NCBI GenBank assembly: GCA_025363755.1
Contig: JANYLQ010000026.1
Span: 30,959-94,958 of the forward strand
Origin: Hyphomicrobiales bacterium
GTDB taxonomy: Bacteria > Pseudomonadota > Alphaproteobacteria > Rhizobiales > Aestuariivirgaceae
Reading direction: 5' to 3'
Length of the DNA stretch: 64,000 bases
Part shown: positions 1 through 7,825 of the stretch, in pieces
Position numbering within the stretch: the first letter of the stretch is position 1
Layout of the letters: the number at the start of each line of letters is the position of its first letter
Position numbers and translations under genes: made by a program
Notes under the pieces: model-generated
Told to the model about the DNA's origin: nothing
The model's database searches: none
The model's input: the letters and a program-made list of their open reading frames with translations, nothing else

Positions 1-453
1 GACGAAATTGACGAACTCTTTGGCCTAAAAATGGGTGCTGATGATTTTGTGAAAAAACCATTCTCGCAACGCCTCCTGGTTGAACGCGTGAAAGCCGTGA
101 TGCGCCGGGCCGTTCCGCGCGATGGTACACCTGTTGTAACCGATGCTACAAAGATTATTGAGCGCGGCAAGCTTTCGATGGATTCAGATCGGCATGCTTG
201 TAACTGGTCCGGCAAACCCGTGACACTGACAGTTACCGAATTTCTGATTCTTCAAGCGCTCGCCCTGCGCCCCGGCATTGTCAAAAGTCGCGATGCTTTG
301 ATGGACGCCGCCTATGATGATCAGGTCTATGTTGATGATCGCACCATTGACAGCCATATCAAGCGGCTTCGCAAGAAGTTTACACAAGTCGATGAAGCTT
401 TTGACGGCATTGAAACACTGTATGGTGTGGGGTATCGGTTTAAGGAGCAGTGA
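1..453 (+). CDS. chvI: Response regulator ChvI, C-terminal part (gene starts before the window)
   Basis: This is the C-terminal part of an OmpR/PhoB-class response regulator; reading frame 1 is open from the first base. The visible sequence starts at the end of the receiver domain ([16 protein letters not shown]), carries the conserved lysine of KKPF, and continues into a winged-helix DNA-binding domain with [11 protein letters not shown], the recognition region [15 protein letters not shown] and a terminal GYRF. The [15 protein letters not shown] stretch is typical of ChvI. In the family ChvI is phosphorylated by ChvG and controls envelope, acid and host-interaction genes. It is followed after 14 bases by chvG, so the two are probably co-transcribed. 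The phosphorylated aspartate lies outside the window. Confidence 0.95.
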   Translation, partial: DEIDELFGLKMGADDFVKKPFSQRLLVERVKAVMRRAVPRDGTPVVTDATKIIERGKLSMDSDRHACNWSGKPVTLTVTEFLILQALALRPGIVKSRDALMDAAYDDQVYVDDRTIDSHIKRLRKKFTQVDEAFDGIETLYGVGYRFKEQ

Positions 454-467
454 ACTATCCTTAACCC

Positions 468-2261
468 ATGGATCAATATGATCGCCACGAGGCTGAAGAT
501 TTTGCGGATGTTGATGATGGTCATCAACAGCCTCTAAAGCCGCGCGGACTTTTCAATCGCATCTCGCCGGGCAGTCTGACTGCACGCATTGCATTGATCA
601 ATATTCTAGGCCTCGTGATTCTGGCTCTCGGCATTCTTTATTTTAATCAATACCGACAAAGCCTGATCAACGCGCGTGTTCAAAGCTTGATGGTGCAAGG
701 CCAGATTATCGGTGCCGCAATTGCAGGCTCGGCAACAGCTGATACGAGTTCAATTGTAATCAATCCAGACCAGTTGGATGATAAGACACAAGGCGACCAG
801 ACATTCCAAGATCAAACCAATCTCGATTTTCCAATCTCACCTGAAACCGCAGGCCCGGTGCTGCGAAGATTGCTGGCAAATACCACTATCCGCGCCCAGA
901 TTATCGACAGCGGCGGAAATCTGCTGGTTGATTCAATGTCGCTCTATGGCGGTAATGAAATCGTCGAAAATAATATTAATCAGCCAGAACCAACCAAACT
1001 GCAAACTGTTTGGAAATTTATAGCAAAGCCAATCGACAGATTATTCGCCTATGACTATCCAATCCATTTGGATTACGGAATGGACAATAACCAAGCTATT
1101 CCTGAAGTGGCCGCTGCCCTAAACGGGGCCACGGTGAGTGTCGTCAGGCTCAATGTGAATCACGAAATTATCGTTTTGGTCTCTGTTCCGGTACAGCGTT
1201 TTCGCCAAGTGTTGGGTGCGCTCGTGCTGTCTACCAAGGGTGGTGAAATTGATGCAGTAATCAGTGCCGAGCGTCGCGTGGTTCTCCTCACCTTTGGCTT
1301 TGCAGCTTTGGTGGCATTGATGTTATCGGCTTTGCTGGCTGGCACAATTGCCCAACCCATTCGCAGACTTTCGGCGGCCGCCGTGCGGGTGCGGCGAGGC
1401 ATAAACAAGCGCGTCGAGATTCCAGACTTTACATCACGTAAAGATGAGATTGGGCAGCTCTCCGGTTCACTGCGTGATATGACCAGTGCACTTTATCAAC
1501 GCATTGAGGCAATTGAGGCCTTTGCCGCTGATGTAAGTCACGAGTTGAAAAATCCTCTTACATCACTGCGTAGTGCGGTTGAAACTTTGTCATTTGTAAA
1601 AACCGATGAACAACGTAACCGCCTGATTGAAATCGTTGTGCATGATGTAAAACGCATGGACCGCCTGATCACCGATATTTCCGATGCCTCACGCCTTGAT
1701 GCGGAGTTGGCGCGCGCTGAAATCCACCCTGTCGATCTGGCAAAGCTTTTGGGTTCCATAGTGGGGCTGGCCAATGAAACAGCTAAGGCAAACCAAGCTG
1801 AAATCCTGCTCGTCGTGCAGCCTGTGACAGATAAACATAACGCCGAAACCAAATATCAAGTGTTGGGCAACGACTCTAGGCTCGGCCAAGTATTTCGAAA
1901 TTTGATTGATAATGCGAGGTCCTTCACGGCTGATGGAACAAAGATCACAGCGCGTTTGCGGCGTATTGGTGAGAATGTTGAGATTCGCGTGGAAGATTCT
2001 GGCCCCGGCATTCAGCCTGAGAATTTGGAACGCGTCTTCGAACGATTCTATACTGACAGGCCTCAGCAAAGTTTCGGAAGAAATTCGGGGTTAGGATTGG
2101 CCATTTCGCGCCAAGTGGTGGAAGCCCACAAGGGTAGGATTTATGCTGAAAACCGCCTAGGCAAAGCTGATGAGAATGGCCAAAAGCCAATCTTGGGCGC
2201 AAGATTTGTGGTGCGCATACCGGCCATGCCAGAAGGCTGGACACCAGCTGATCACCAATGA
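468..2261 (+). CDS. chvG: Sensor histidine kinase ChvG
   Basis: Membrane sensor kinase of 597 residues, partner of the ChvI regulator just upstream. A cytoplasmic N-terminus is followed by a first membrane helix at about residues 40-60, a periplasmic sensor region to about 268, a second helix at about 270-295, and a HAMP region. The dimerisation box FAADVSHELKNPLTSL places the phosphorylated histidine at residue 358. The ATP-binding domain shows NLIDNARSF, VEDSGPGIQ and GLGLAISRQVVEAHKG. Gene order chvI-chvG-hprK is characteristic of Hyphomicrobiales. The family responds to acid or envelope stress through a periplasmic partner (ExoR in rhizobia), which is not in the window. The stop overlaps the hprK start by four bases. 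Confidence 0.95.
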   Translation: MDQYDRHEAEDFADVDDGHQQPLKPRGLFNRISPGSLTARIALINILGLVILALGILYFNQYRQSLINARVQSLMVQGQIIGAAIAGSATADTSSIVINPDQLDDKTQGDQTFQDQTNLDFPISPETAGPVLRRLLANTTIRAQIIDSGGNLLVDSMSLYGGNEIVENNINQPEPTKLQTVWKFIAKPIDRLFAYDYPIHLDYGMDNNQAIPEVAAALNGATVSVVRLNVNHEIIVLVSVPVQRFRQVLGALVLSTKGGEIDAVISAERRVVLLTFGFAALVALMLSALLAGTIAQPIRRLSAAAVRVRRGINKRVEIPDFTSRKDEIGQLSGSLRDMTSALYQRIEAIEAFAADVSHELKNPLTSLRSAVETLSFVKTDEQRNRLIEIVVHDVKRMDRLITDISDASRLDAELARAEIHPVDLAKLLGSIVGLANETAKANQAEILLVVQPVTDKHNAETKYQVLGNDSRLGQVFRNLIDNARSFTADGTKITARLRRIGENVEIRVEDSGPGIQPENLERVFERFYTDRPQQSFGRNSGLGLAISRQVVEAHKGRIYAENRLGKADENGQKPILGARFVVRIPAMPEGWTPADHQ

Positions 2262-2719
2262 CAAGTTTAACTGTTCATGCAAGCTGCGTGGCCTTTGGTA
2301 ATAAAGCCGTTCTGATCAGGGGAAAGCCTGGCAGTGGAAAATCAGATTTGGTTTTGCAACTGATTGATGCCCAAGGTTACGGCCTGGGAGCAAAACTTTT
2401 GCGGGCCAAATTGGTGGCTGATGATCAAGTCGTTTTGCTGCGAGAAAAGGACCTTGTTTTCGCAAGCCCTCCTCAAATTTTGAGCGGGAAATTAGAAATC
2501 AGAGGTCGGGGGATCATAATGACCTCCCACCGAAAAAAATCTAAATTATGCCTTGTGATAGACCTGAAAGCACACGTCGAAATCACCCGCATGCCGGAGC
2601 CGAGTGATATGGTCACAGACATCCTTGGACTGCCATTTCCACTCTATTGTGTCGATCCGACTGCCCCATCAGCTGCGGCGCGAATTCGCAGCTTCCTGAG
2701 CAAAATGCATTTCACTTAG
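2258..2719 (+). CDS. hprK: HPr kinase/phosphorylase, short alphaproteobacterial form
   Basis: Protein of 153 residues matching only the catalytic half of HPr kinase, as is usual in alphaproteobacteria; the Gram-positive enzyme is about twice as long. The Walker A loop GKPGSGKS is at residues 22-29, VADDQV at about 54-59, and the family signature appears as LEIRGRGI. The family adds and removes a phosphate on the regulatory serine of HPr. It starts inside the chvG stop (ATGA) and precedes genes for a mannose-type EIIA and HPr, so its target is probably the HPr encoded 480 bases downstream. The operon thus links a phosphorelay to the ChvGI stress system. Confidence 0.93.
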   Translation: MTSLTVHASCVAFGNKAVLIRGKPGSGKSDLVLQLIDAQGYGLGAKLLRAKLVADDQVVLLREKDLVFASPPQILSGKLEIRGRGIIMTSHRKKSKLCLVIDLKAHVEITRMPEPSDMVTDILGLPFPLYCVDPTAPSAAARIRSFLSKMHFT

Positions 2720-2796
2720 GGCCAAAAAGCGCTAGACAGTGCAATCTTATCTTACGGGGCGCGTGTTATTTTCATGAAATTCGGATCGTTCTTTTA

Positions 2797-3198
2797 ATGA
2801 TCGGCTTAGTTCTTGTAACCCATGGGCGTTTGGCGGCTGAGTTTATCAGCGCGCTGGAGCATGTCGTGGGTAAGCAGCCATACATGGAAGCCATATGCAT
2901 TGGCCCCGACGATAAAATGGATGAACGTCGTAATGATATTGCAGCGTCCATTGCCAAGGTTGATCAGGGGCTGGGCGTTATCGTGCTGACTGACATGTTT
3001 GGTGGGACACCATCAAACCTTGCGATCTCGCTTTTGGAAGAAGGTCGTGTTGAAGTGGTTGCCGGTTTAAACTTACCCATGCTAGTGAAACTGGCGCGTG
3101 TGCGCAAAGACTGCCCGCTTGCCAAGGCAGCCTTTGCGGCCCAGGATGCAGGTCGTAAATATATTAACATCGCCAGCCAAGTGTTGCAGGGGGATTGA
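2797..3198 (+). CDS. PTS system mannose-type EIIA component
   Basis: Cytoplasmic EIIA of the mannose family, 133 residues. The ATG at 2797 is chosen because the canonical N-terminus MIGLVLVTHGRLAAEF begins there, with active-site histidine at residue 9; the frame is open further upstream but that part has no family similarity. The motif VLTDMFGGTPSNLA is typical of EIIA-Man. No sugar-specific EIIB or EIIC gene is seen nearby, so this is probably the regulatory branch known in alphaproteobacteria (often called manX, ptsM or EIIA-Man), not a transporter component. Its stop is directly followed by the ptsH start, implying translational coupling. Confidence 0.93.
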   Translation: MIGLVLVTHGRLAAEFISALEHVVGKQPYMEAICIGPDDKMDERRNDIAASIAKVDQGLGVIVLTDMFGGTPSNLAISLLEEGRVEVVAGLNLPMLVKLARVRKDCPLAKAAFAAQDAGRKYINIASQVLQGD

Positions 3199-3471
3199 TT
3201 GGCGACAATTTCCAAAGAATTGGCGATCATCAATCAACGCGGCCTCCATGCCAGAGCATCCGCAAAATTTGTCAAATGCGCAGAAGGATTTGACGCAAAT
3301 ATTACAGTCAGTAAGGACGGGCAAACTGTACCTGCAACTTCGATCATGGGATTGATGATGTTAGCCGCCAGCATTGGCACGAGTGTGACAGTTGAAGCTT
3401 CAGGCCCGCAAGCTGAGCAGGCAATGACAGCACTGGAAGCTTTAGTAGCCGATAAATTCCAAGAGGATTAA
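3199..3471 (+). CDS. ptsH: Phosphocarrier protein HPr
   Basis: HPr of 90 residues, starting with TTG immediately after the upstream TGA. The active-site histidine is residue 17 in the motif NQRGLHARASAKF, and the serine targeted by HprK is residue 48 in ATSIMGLMMLAAS, so both phosphorylation sites are intact. HPr carries phosphate from Enzyme I to EIIA proteins; Enzyme I is not in the window. Presence of an HprK gene in the same operon makes regulation through Ser-48 likely. A second possible phosphate acceptor, the PtsN-type EIIA, is encoded at 50.8-51.2 kb. Confidence 0.95.
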   Translation: MATISKELAIINQRGLHARASAKFVKCAEGFDANITVSKDGQTVPATSIMGLMMLAASIGTSVTVEASGPQAEQAMTALEALVADKFQED

Positions 3472-3472
3472 T

Positions 3473-3928
3473 TTGGATATTCCAGTCTCAGCGCTGAAGC
3501 CCGATGGCCGCCAGTCTGAAACGGCAGCGGCGATCCAGCGCGGTGTGGGTCGCCTTTTGCGGGCACATGATTACGCTATGCTGACAGAGTTTACACTGGC
3601 ATCAGGACGGCGCGCTGATGTGATTGCCTTATCGCCCAAAGGCATGCTGTGGATTATCGAAATAAAATCATCACCGCTCGATTTCAAAGTCGATCTGAAG
3701 TGGCCGGAGTACCGCGACTATTGCGATCATTTTTCTTTCGCAATTCCGCAATCAATGGATGCTGATTTAATCCCCGTAGAAGCAGGCTTGATTATCGCTG
3801 ATCAGTGGGGTGCCGAAATTATCAGAGCTGCCTCTGAACATCCGCTCCATACCTCTCGTAAACGCGCCGTGCATATGGCTTTTGCGCGCGTCGCAGCACA
3901 GCGGCTTCACGGTTTGTGGGATCCTTAG
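3473..3928 (+). CDS. mmcB: MmcB-family DNA repair protein
   Basis: Protein of 151 residues with a TTG start one base after the ptsH stop. The core RRADVIALSPKGMLWIIEIKSS with KWPEYRDYCD resembles a restriction-endonuclease-like fold: an acidic residue, then an E-x-K pair after a hydrophobic strand. This pattern matches the alphaproteobacterial MmcB family, named from mitomycin C sensitivity in Caulobacter. The exact reaction is not known to me. Placement at the end of the PTS operon is probably incidental co-transcription; in many rhizobia ahcY sits at this point instead. It is convergent with the MarR gene, the two ends overlapping by four bases. Confidence 0.8.
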   Translation: MDIPVSALKPDGRQSETAAAIQRGVGRLLRAHDYAMLTEFTLASGRRADVIALSPKGMLWIIEIKSSPLDFKVDLKWPEYRDYCDHFSFAIPQSMDADLIPVEAGLIIADQWGAEIIRAASEHPLHTSRKRAVHMAFARVAAQRLHGLWDP

Positions 3929-4503
3929 TTTTTGGTTTTGTGGTGCACGCATAGTTTTTGGCTGTCATCTTCGCTGACATTCACATTCAACACTTTGCAC
4001 CAGACTTCGCCCTTATCCTTTGCAGCATGAACACATCCCGCGCAATTGCCAAAGCTTGGCTCGACTTGCCTGCCGACTTCGATCTGAAGCAACTCGTTCA
4101 AGCCCTTTGAGAAGCGCTTGGATGTTTTATCGCCTAATTTTGCAATGGCCTTGTCCAAGCTCAACAGTGGATCAAGGCCGAGCATTTTCCGGCCTGCTTC
4201 CGTGAGTATCAGCACAATCGACCGACCGTCATTGTCGCGTAATGTCTTAGCGATTGCGCCTTTCTTAATGAGAGACAAAACCGTTTGCGACGTTGTACCC
4301 TTGGTTGCGCCTAAATACTTCGTCAAAGCGCCCGGCGAATTTGAAAAACCATTAGCTCTGGCAAAATAACGCAGCGCTTCCCATTGCGCTGCGTTCAAAC
4401 CTTCTGTGTGACTGGCAGAGCGCATGAGCCGCGCCAGACGTTCCAGCTGGGCGAGGGTTTGCCCAACTGCAACATCATCTGCGCGTTCAGATTTTTTGCT
4501 CAA
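3925..4503 (-). CDS. MarR-family regulator with a four-cysteine C-terminal tail
   Basis: Winged-helix regulator of 192 residues. The TTG at 4503 overlaps the msrA stop (TTGA) and is preferred over the longer upstream frame, which would lie inside msrA. Residues about 35-110 form the MarR domain, including the recognition segment [18 protein letters not shown] and the wing [16 protein letters not shown]. Beyond about residue 150 an extension carries Cys154, Cys157, Cys169 and Cys185 followed by two histidines, a layout suited to binding zinc or an iron-sulfur cluster or to forming disulfides. Coupling to msrA suggests a redox-responsive regulator; this is inference from context. The family usually represses neighbouring genes. 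Confidence 0.85.
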   Translation of the reverse strand: MSKKSERADDVAVGQTLAQLERLARLMRSASHTEGLNAAQWEALRYFARANGFSNSPGALTKYLGATKGTTSQTVLSLIKKGAIAKTLRDNDGRSIVLILTEAGRKMLGLDPLLSLDKAIAKLGDKTSKRFSKGLNELLQIEVGRQVEPSFGNCAGCVHAAKDKGEVWCKVLNVNVSEDDSQKLCVHHKTKN

Positions 4504-5153
4504 GCGGCAACACCAATCCCAATCGGGCATGAAACCCCGGTGCCACCCAATCCGCAATAGCCATTGGGGTTCTTGGCTAGATATTGCTGATGATAGGCCT
4601 CAGCAAAATAAAATGGCCCAGCAGCCTTAAGTTCTGTGGTGATCTTTCCCATACCTGCTTTGGTCAGAGCGGCTTGATAAGCTGATGTGGCCATGCGGAC
4701 AGTTTCTTCCTGAGCAGGGTCAGTCCAATAAATGGCCGAGCGATATTGCGTTCCCACATCATTGCCTTGGGCGTTGAGTTGCGTGGGGTTATGGGATTCG
4801 TAGAAAACCTTCAACAAATCTTCAAGACTGACCTGCTTGGGATCAAAAACCACTAAAACCGATTCGGCATGGCCAGTCATCCCAGAACACACTTCCTCGT
4901 AAGTGGGATTGGGCGAAAAACCACCGGCATTGCCGACGGCTGTGACCCAAACACCAGGCACTTCCCAGAATTTGCGTTCGGCACCCCAGTAACAACCAAG
5001 GGCAAAAATAATCTGCTCGCTGCCTTCAGGATATGGCCCCTTTAAAGCGTGGCCATTCACAAAATGGTTTTGAGCGGTTGCAATTGCAGCAGAACGCCCT
5101 GGCAGGGCATCTGCGGCAGAAACGGCTTCAGGTTTACGACGGGAAAACAGCAT
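4500..5153 (-). CDS. msrA: Peptide-methionine (S)-S-oxide reductase MsrA
   Basis: Repair enzyme of 217 residues that reduces the S form of methionine sulfoxide. The catalytic cysteine is residue 54 in [11 protein letters not shown], where the common form is [34 protein letters not shown] and [10 protein letters not shown] are further family motifs. The tail [15 protein letters not shown] carries two cysteines suitable as resolving residues. A strong Shine-Dalgarno (GAGGAG) precedes the ATG at 5153. No signal peptide is seen, so it is probably cytoplasmic. The next gene, a cysteine-rich MarR regulator, overlaps its stop. Confidence 0.96.
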   Translation of the reverse strand: MLFSRRKPEAVSAADALPGRSAAIATAQNHFVNGHALKGPYPEGSEQIIFALGCYWGAERKFWEVPGVWVTAVGNAGGFSPNPTYEEVCSGMTGHAESVLVVFDPKQVSLEDLLKVFYESHNPTQLNAQGNDVGTQYRSAIYWTDPAQEETVRMATSAYQAALTKAGMGKITTELKAAGPFYFAEAYHQQYLAKNPNGYCGLGGTGVSCPIGIGVAA

Positions 5154-5313
5154 GGGGTATCTCCTCTAACTTCATTTTACTCTGCTGAGATAGGAATTCG
5201 AGTGGTATTTTTGAAGTCACAAGTGCTTGAACATACGGTCACAATAGGCTACTCCCCCGTGACCAAACACGAGGTGGCCGTTACCAGTTCCAAGCCAGCC
5301 GTGACTTTATTGC

Positions 5314-5404
5314 GGAAGGATGGCCGAGTGGTTTAAGGCACACGCCTGGAACGCGTGCGTAGGTTAATAGCCTACCGAGGGTTCGAATCCCTCTTCTTCC
5401 GCCA
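5314..5404 (+). tRNA. tRNA-Ser, anticodon GGA, CCA encoded
   Basis: The cloverleaf can be folded by eye. The acceptor arm GGAAGGA (5314-5320) pairs with TTCTTCC ending at 5400 (one G-U pair). The D-arm sequence is GGCCGAGTGGTTTAAGGC. The anticodon stem CACGC/GCGTG encloses CTGGAAC with anticodon GGA. A long variable arm (GTAGGTTAATAGCCTAC), as expected for serine, is followed by the T-arm GAGGG-TTCGAAT-CCCTC. The discriminator G is at 5401 and CCA at 5402-5404. It reads UCC and UCU codons. Confidence 0.97.
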
Positions 5405-5429
5405 TTTCTTTAGATCAAAGGATTTGGCC

Positions 5430-6023
5430 ATGGGAATTTCGCGTCGTGATTTAATAGGCTCCGGACTTTCAGCCGGTTTATTGTTCAATCTTCAAGGCCC
5501 AGCCGCTGCAACCGAGCCCTTCAAGATAAATGCATCCGAAGCAAAAGATGTGGAATACAAATATCAACGCCGCGAAATGGCCTATCAATCAAATGAGCCC
5601 CCTGGCACAATCATCGTCGATCCCGTTTATCGGTTTTTATATCTTATTCTGGGTGGTGGCCAGGCGCGGCGCTACGGTGTTTCGGTGGGCAAGAGCACCA
5701 AAGCTTGGACTGGTGAAGTCGTTATCAAGAAAATGGCTGAGTGGCCTGTTTGGACGCCAGCCCCCTATCATATTGCTGTCAAACCTGATCTTGCGAAATA
5801 TCTGCCAAACGGCATGCCTGGTGGCCCTGACAATCCTTTGGGGGCCCGCGCCTTATATCTCTATAAGGGTGAGGTCGACACAATCAACCGCATCCATGGT
5901 GGAGCAAAGCCGGTTGATATTGGTCAAAAACACACCGCAGGCTGCATCGGCATGCTGAATGTGGATGTGGTGCATCTCTATGATCACGTGCAGGTTGGCA
6001 CGCGGGTTTTGATGTTAGGCTAG
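5430..6023 (+). CDS. L,D-transpeptidase (YkuD family) with Tat-type signal
   Basis: Periplasmic peptidoglycan cross-linking enzyme of 197 residues. The ATG at 5430 is chosen because the frame upstream runs through the tRNA. The N-terminus MGISRRDLIGSG has a twin-arginine motif and a hydrophobic stretch ending in GPAAA, suggesting Tat export. The YkuD core occupies about residues 60-197, with IIVDPVYRFLYLI, then IHGG (His156) and HTAGCIGMLN with catalytic Cys172. The family forms 3-3 peptidoglycan links or attaches proteins to peptidoglycan. It begins 25 bases after the tRNA-Ser and may share its transcript. It converges on the SagB-like gene, the ends overlapping by four bases. Confidence 0.9.
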   Translation: MGISRRDLIGSGLSAGLLFNLQGPAAATEPFKINASEAKDVEYKYQRREMAYQSNEPPGTIIVDPVYRFLYLILGGGQARRYGVSVGKSTKAWTGEVVIKKMAEWPVWTPAPYHIAVKPDLAKYLPNGMPGGPDNPLGARALYLYKGEVDTINRIHGGAKPVDIGQKHTAGCIGMLNVDVVHLYDHVQVGTRVLMLG

Positions 6024-7147
6024 CTCAAAAGTCCAACGCCCTCGCGCAGCAATGGATTGGCGTAAATCTTGTCGGTGTTTGGCAATGGCTTTTCAAGGGT
6101 CAGAGCATAAATTGGCGTGTGCGTGAGCGCTTCCAGACCTAAATGTTCACTCAAAGGGCCATGTGCCAGCGCCGCTGTCGGGCAGGCGCACAGCCCCATA
6201 TTGGTAGCTGCCACCATGATGTTTTGCGCAATATGTCCAGCCTCGATGAGAACCACGCGGTAGGCATTCGCATCTGAATACTTCCACATTGTACGTTCAA
6301 GAACGGCAACCAGCACAATCACAGCGGCCATGTCCTTGGTCCACTCTTGATTGGCCAAAAATTGGTGCAACTGTTGTGGCACGGCGCTTTCCAGCTTCTG
6401 AAGAGAATGCTCAGCGCCACTATAGTGATACACACCCGGAGCCAATTCTGCGCCGCGGTTCAAGATGACAAAGGCCTCAAATGGATTACGCGCGCCGCCT
6501 GAAGGCGTCATCGAAAGTGGCAAATCGCCTGTTGGGGTTTCAACGTAGCTGGTGATCCCAAGACCGGCAAAAAGACACGAGCTAAGCTCCTCATTTGTCA
6601 GCTCATGGCCGCTATTTGTGCGATTGGTTCTTCTCTTGGCCATCAAATTCAAAAGATCGCCGTTTTTTCCACCAAATGGCGAAGGCAGCGCCACGGCATG
6701 CAGACCATTTGTCCAAGTCAGCGCTGGTTGCTCGTCCTGATCAAGTTTGGAGAGTTGAATTGCGGTGGATTCGTCTTGGCTTTCGAACTCATTATCCAAA
6801 ATTGTAAAATGGAAAAGTGCAGAAGAAAGATCCCATTTCCATTCTTTTGAAAAACGGTCATATTTCTTGGCTTCGGCTCCATCACCCACTACCAAAAAGC
6901 CTAAATTCGTGAGTTTAGCTATATCATAGCTCAAAGTTTCAGGGTTGGCAGTTTTGTGATCCGACAGAACCTGGGGCCAAGACTTCTTTTCCGCGAAATA
7001 TTCCAACCAATAAATATTGGCGATGGAAACATAAGCGTATTTTTTAGTAAGATAATCATACACACCAATGCTGCCCGGCGATTTGTCTTCATTACTGGCA
7101 GGCATGACGATTAGCGTGGGTGACGTACGATATTCCTCGGGCTGCAT
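6020..7147 (-). CDS. SagB/ThcOx-type FMN dehydrogenase (nitroreductase superfamily)
   Basis: Protein of 375 residues. The first 120 or so resemble the small N-terminal domain of SagB-type enzymes, ending in EWKWDLSSALFHFTILD. The remainder is a nitroreductase-fold FMN domain with KRRTNRTNSGHELT (flavin-binding arginines), SMTPSGGARNPFEAF, GVYHYSGAEH and LIEAGHIAQNIMVAATNMGLCACPT. In characterised systems SagB enzymes oxidise azoline rings to azoles in ribosomal peptides. No cyclodehydratase (YcaO) gene is visible here, so the substrate is unknown. A good Shine-Dalgarno (GGAG) precedes the start. A 26-residue peptide gene lies 68 bases upstream on the same strand and is a candidate substrate. 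Confidence 0.85.
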   Translation of the reverse strand: MQPEEYRTSPTLIVMPASNEDKSPGSIGVYDYLTKKYAYVSIANIYWLEYFAEKKSWPQVLSDHKTANPETLSYDIAKLTNLGFLVVGDGAEAKKYDRFSKEWKWDLSSALFHFTILDNEFESQDESTAIQLSKLDQDEQPALTWTNGLHAVALPSPFGGKNGDLLNLMAKRRTNRTNSGHELTNEELSSCLFAGLGITSYVETPTGDLPLSMTPSGGARNPFEAFVILNRGAELAPGVYHYSGAEHSLQKLESAVPQQLHQFLANQEWTKDMAAVIVLVAVLERTMWKYSDANAYRVVLIEAGHIAQNIMVAATNMGLCACPTAALAHGPLSEHLGLEALTHTPIYALTLEKPLPNTDKIYANPLLREGVGLLS

Positions 7148-7215
7148 GCTTTTACTCCGAATCTATTGAGACACTGAAGCCAAACCGACTCCAGTGCCTA
7201 GAAGTTGAACGCAAA

Positions 7216-7296
7216 TTAAACCTTGTTGTAGTGAAGGCCTTTTTTTGTAAGAGCCGCTGGCTTAAGAACAGGTTGCTTGATGCTAGTTGTGGTCAT
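7216..7296 (-). CDS. Putative 26-residue peptide, candidate substrate of the SagB-like enzyme
   Basis: Short reading frame with ATG at 7296 and TAA ending at 7216, preceded by AAGGATTTCAAA as a plausible ribosome-binding site. The peptide begins MTTTSIKQP, is rich in lysine, and ends GLHYNKV; it has no cysteine or membrane stretch. The frame is also open further upstream to 7431, but only the inner ATG has a ribosome-binding site. It lies directly upstream of the SagB-like dehydrogenase in the same direction. Small size and position fit a ribosomally made, modified peptide precursor, but this rests only on context. It could equally be a leader peptide or not be translated. Confidence 0.45.
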   Translation of the reverse strand: MTTTSIKQPVLKPAALTKKGLHYNKV

Positions 7297-7342
7297 TTTG
7301 AAATCCTTTATCGTTTGAGATTTTTGCCTTTCTGGCTTGTCC

Positions 7343-7435
7343 AAATTTGCAGACTTATTTGTGCAAATGAATGTATTCAAAATTGAATCTGCTATTCGCA
7401 AATTTTGATTAAAAGTGCGAAAGCTGCGCAAAATA
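7343..7435. promoter_or_regulatory. AT-rich control region with repeated GCAAA-like sites and small palindromes
   Basis: This lies within the 215-base spacer between the 26-residue peptide gene (leftward) and the 103-residue protein gene (rightward). It holds an AAATTTGC at 7343-7350, an ATTTG-N2-CAAAT inverted repeat at 7357-7368, ATTCAA-AA-TTGAAT at 7375-7388, TTCGCAAA at 7395-7402, GTGCGAAAG at 7415-7423 and TGCGCAAAA from 7425. Such clustered half-sites suggest a protein-binding control region. The nearby XRE-like regulator is a possible binder, by position only. Confidence 0.35.
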
Positions 7436-7511
7436 TTGAGAAATTGAGTTTTTCTCCAATGCGATCAATAACAATCCTGTAAATATAGGAATCCAAACGG
7501 GGTTATAAAAA

Positions 7512-7823
7512 ATGCAGGACAGTAAGTTTTTTGAACCGCGAAAATTACAAGGAACCCGGGTTGAAACGAGGAACTTGTTAAGGCGTTTAATGGTGGGCAA
7601 AAGCAGTTTGGATCAATTATCCAAACAAAAACTGCACAGCACAGAAGTTGCAGCTTACACAGCGACCCAAGTTAGAAGCCTGTGGCTGGCGTCAAAATCC
7701 GCTGGTTTGTTTAAAATAGCCAAACACTTGGAAGATACATTTTACGAAGCATGTTCAGCAGCAGAGGGAGAGGTTGATCCCCAAACATTCAAAAAACATC
7801 TGGAAAAAATGGAAATTAGCTAG
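7512..7823 (+). CDS. Hypothetical protein, 103 residues
   Basis: I do not recognise this protein. It is basic, looks largely helical and has no signal peptide, membrane segment or cysteine-rich motif, although one cysteine is present near residue 79. Recognisable stretches are RNLLRRLMVGKSSLDQLSKQKL and SLWLASKSAGLFKIAKHLEDTFYEA. The ATG at 7512 has only a weak ribosome-binding site (GGGG). It starts on the far side of an AT-rich control region from the peptide gene and ends two bases from the convergent XRE-like gene. The context suggests a small accessory locus; no function is proposed. Confidence 0.6.
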   Translation: MQDSKFFEPRKLQGTRVETRNLLRRLMVGKSSLDQLSKQKLHSTEVAAYTATQVRSLWLASKSAGLFKIAKHLEDTFYEACSAAEGEVDPQTFKKHLEKMEIS

Positions 7824-7825
7824 AA

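Noticed and set aside
5237..5264. GGTCAC-N16-GTGACC inverted repeat upstream of tRNA-Ser
   Set aside because: Arms of only six bases with a long gap; likely by chance in a 150-base spacer.
5049..5336. Open frame of 95 codons on the + strand
   Set aside because: It lies antisense to msrA and runs into the tRNA-Ser gene.
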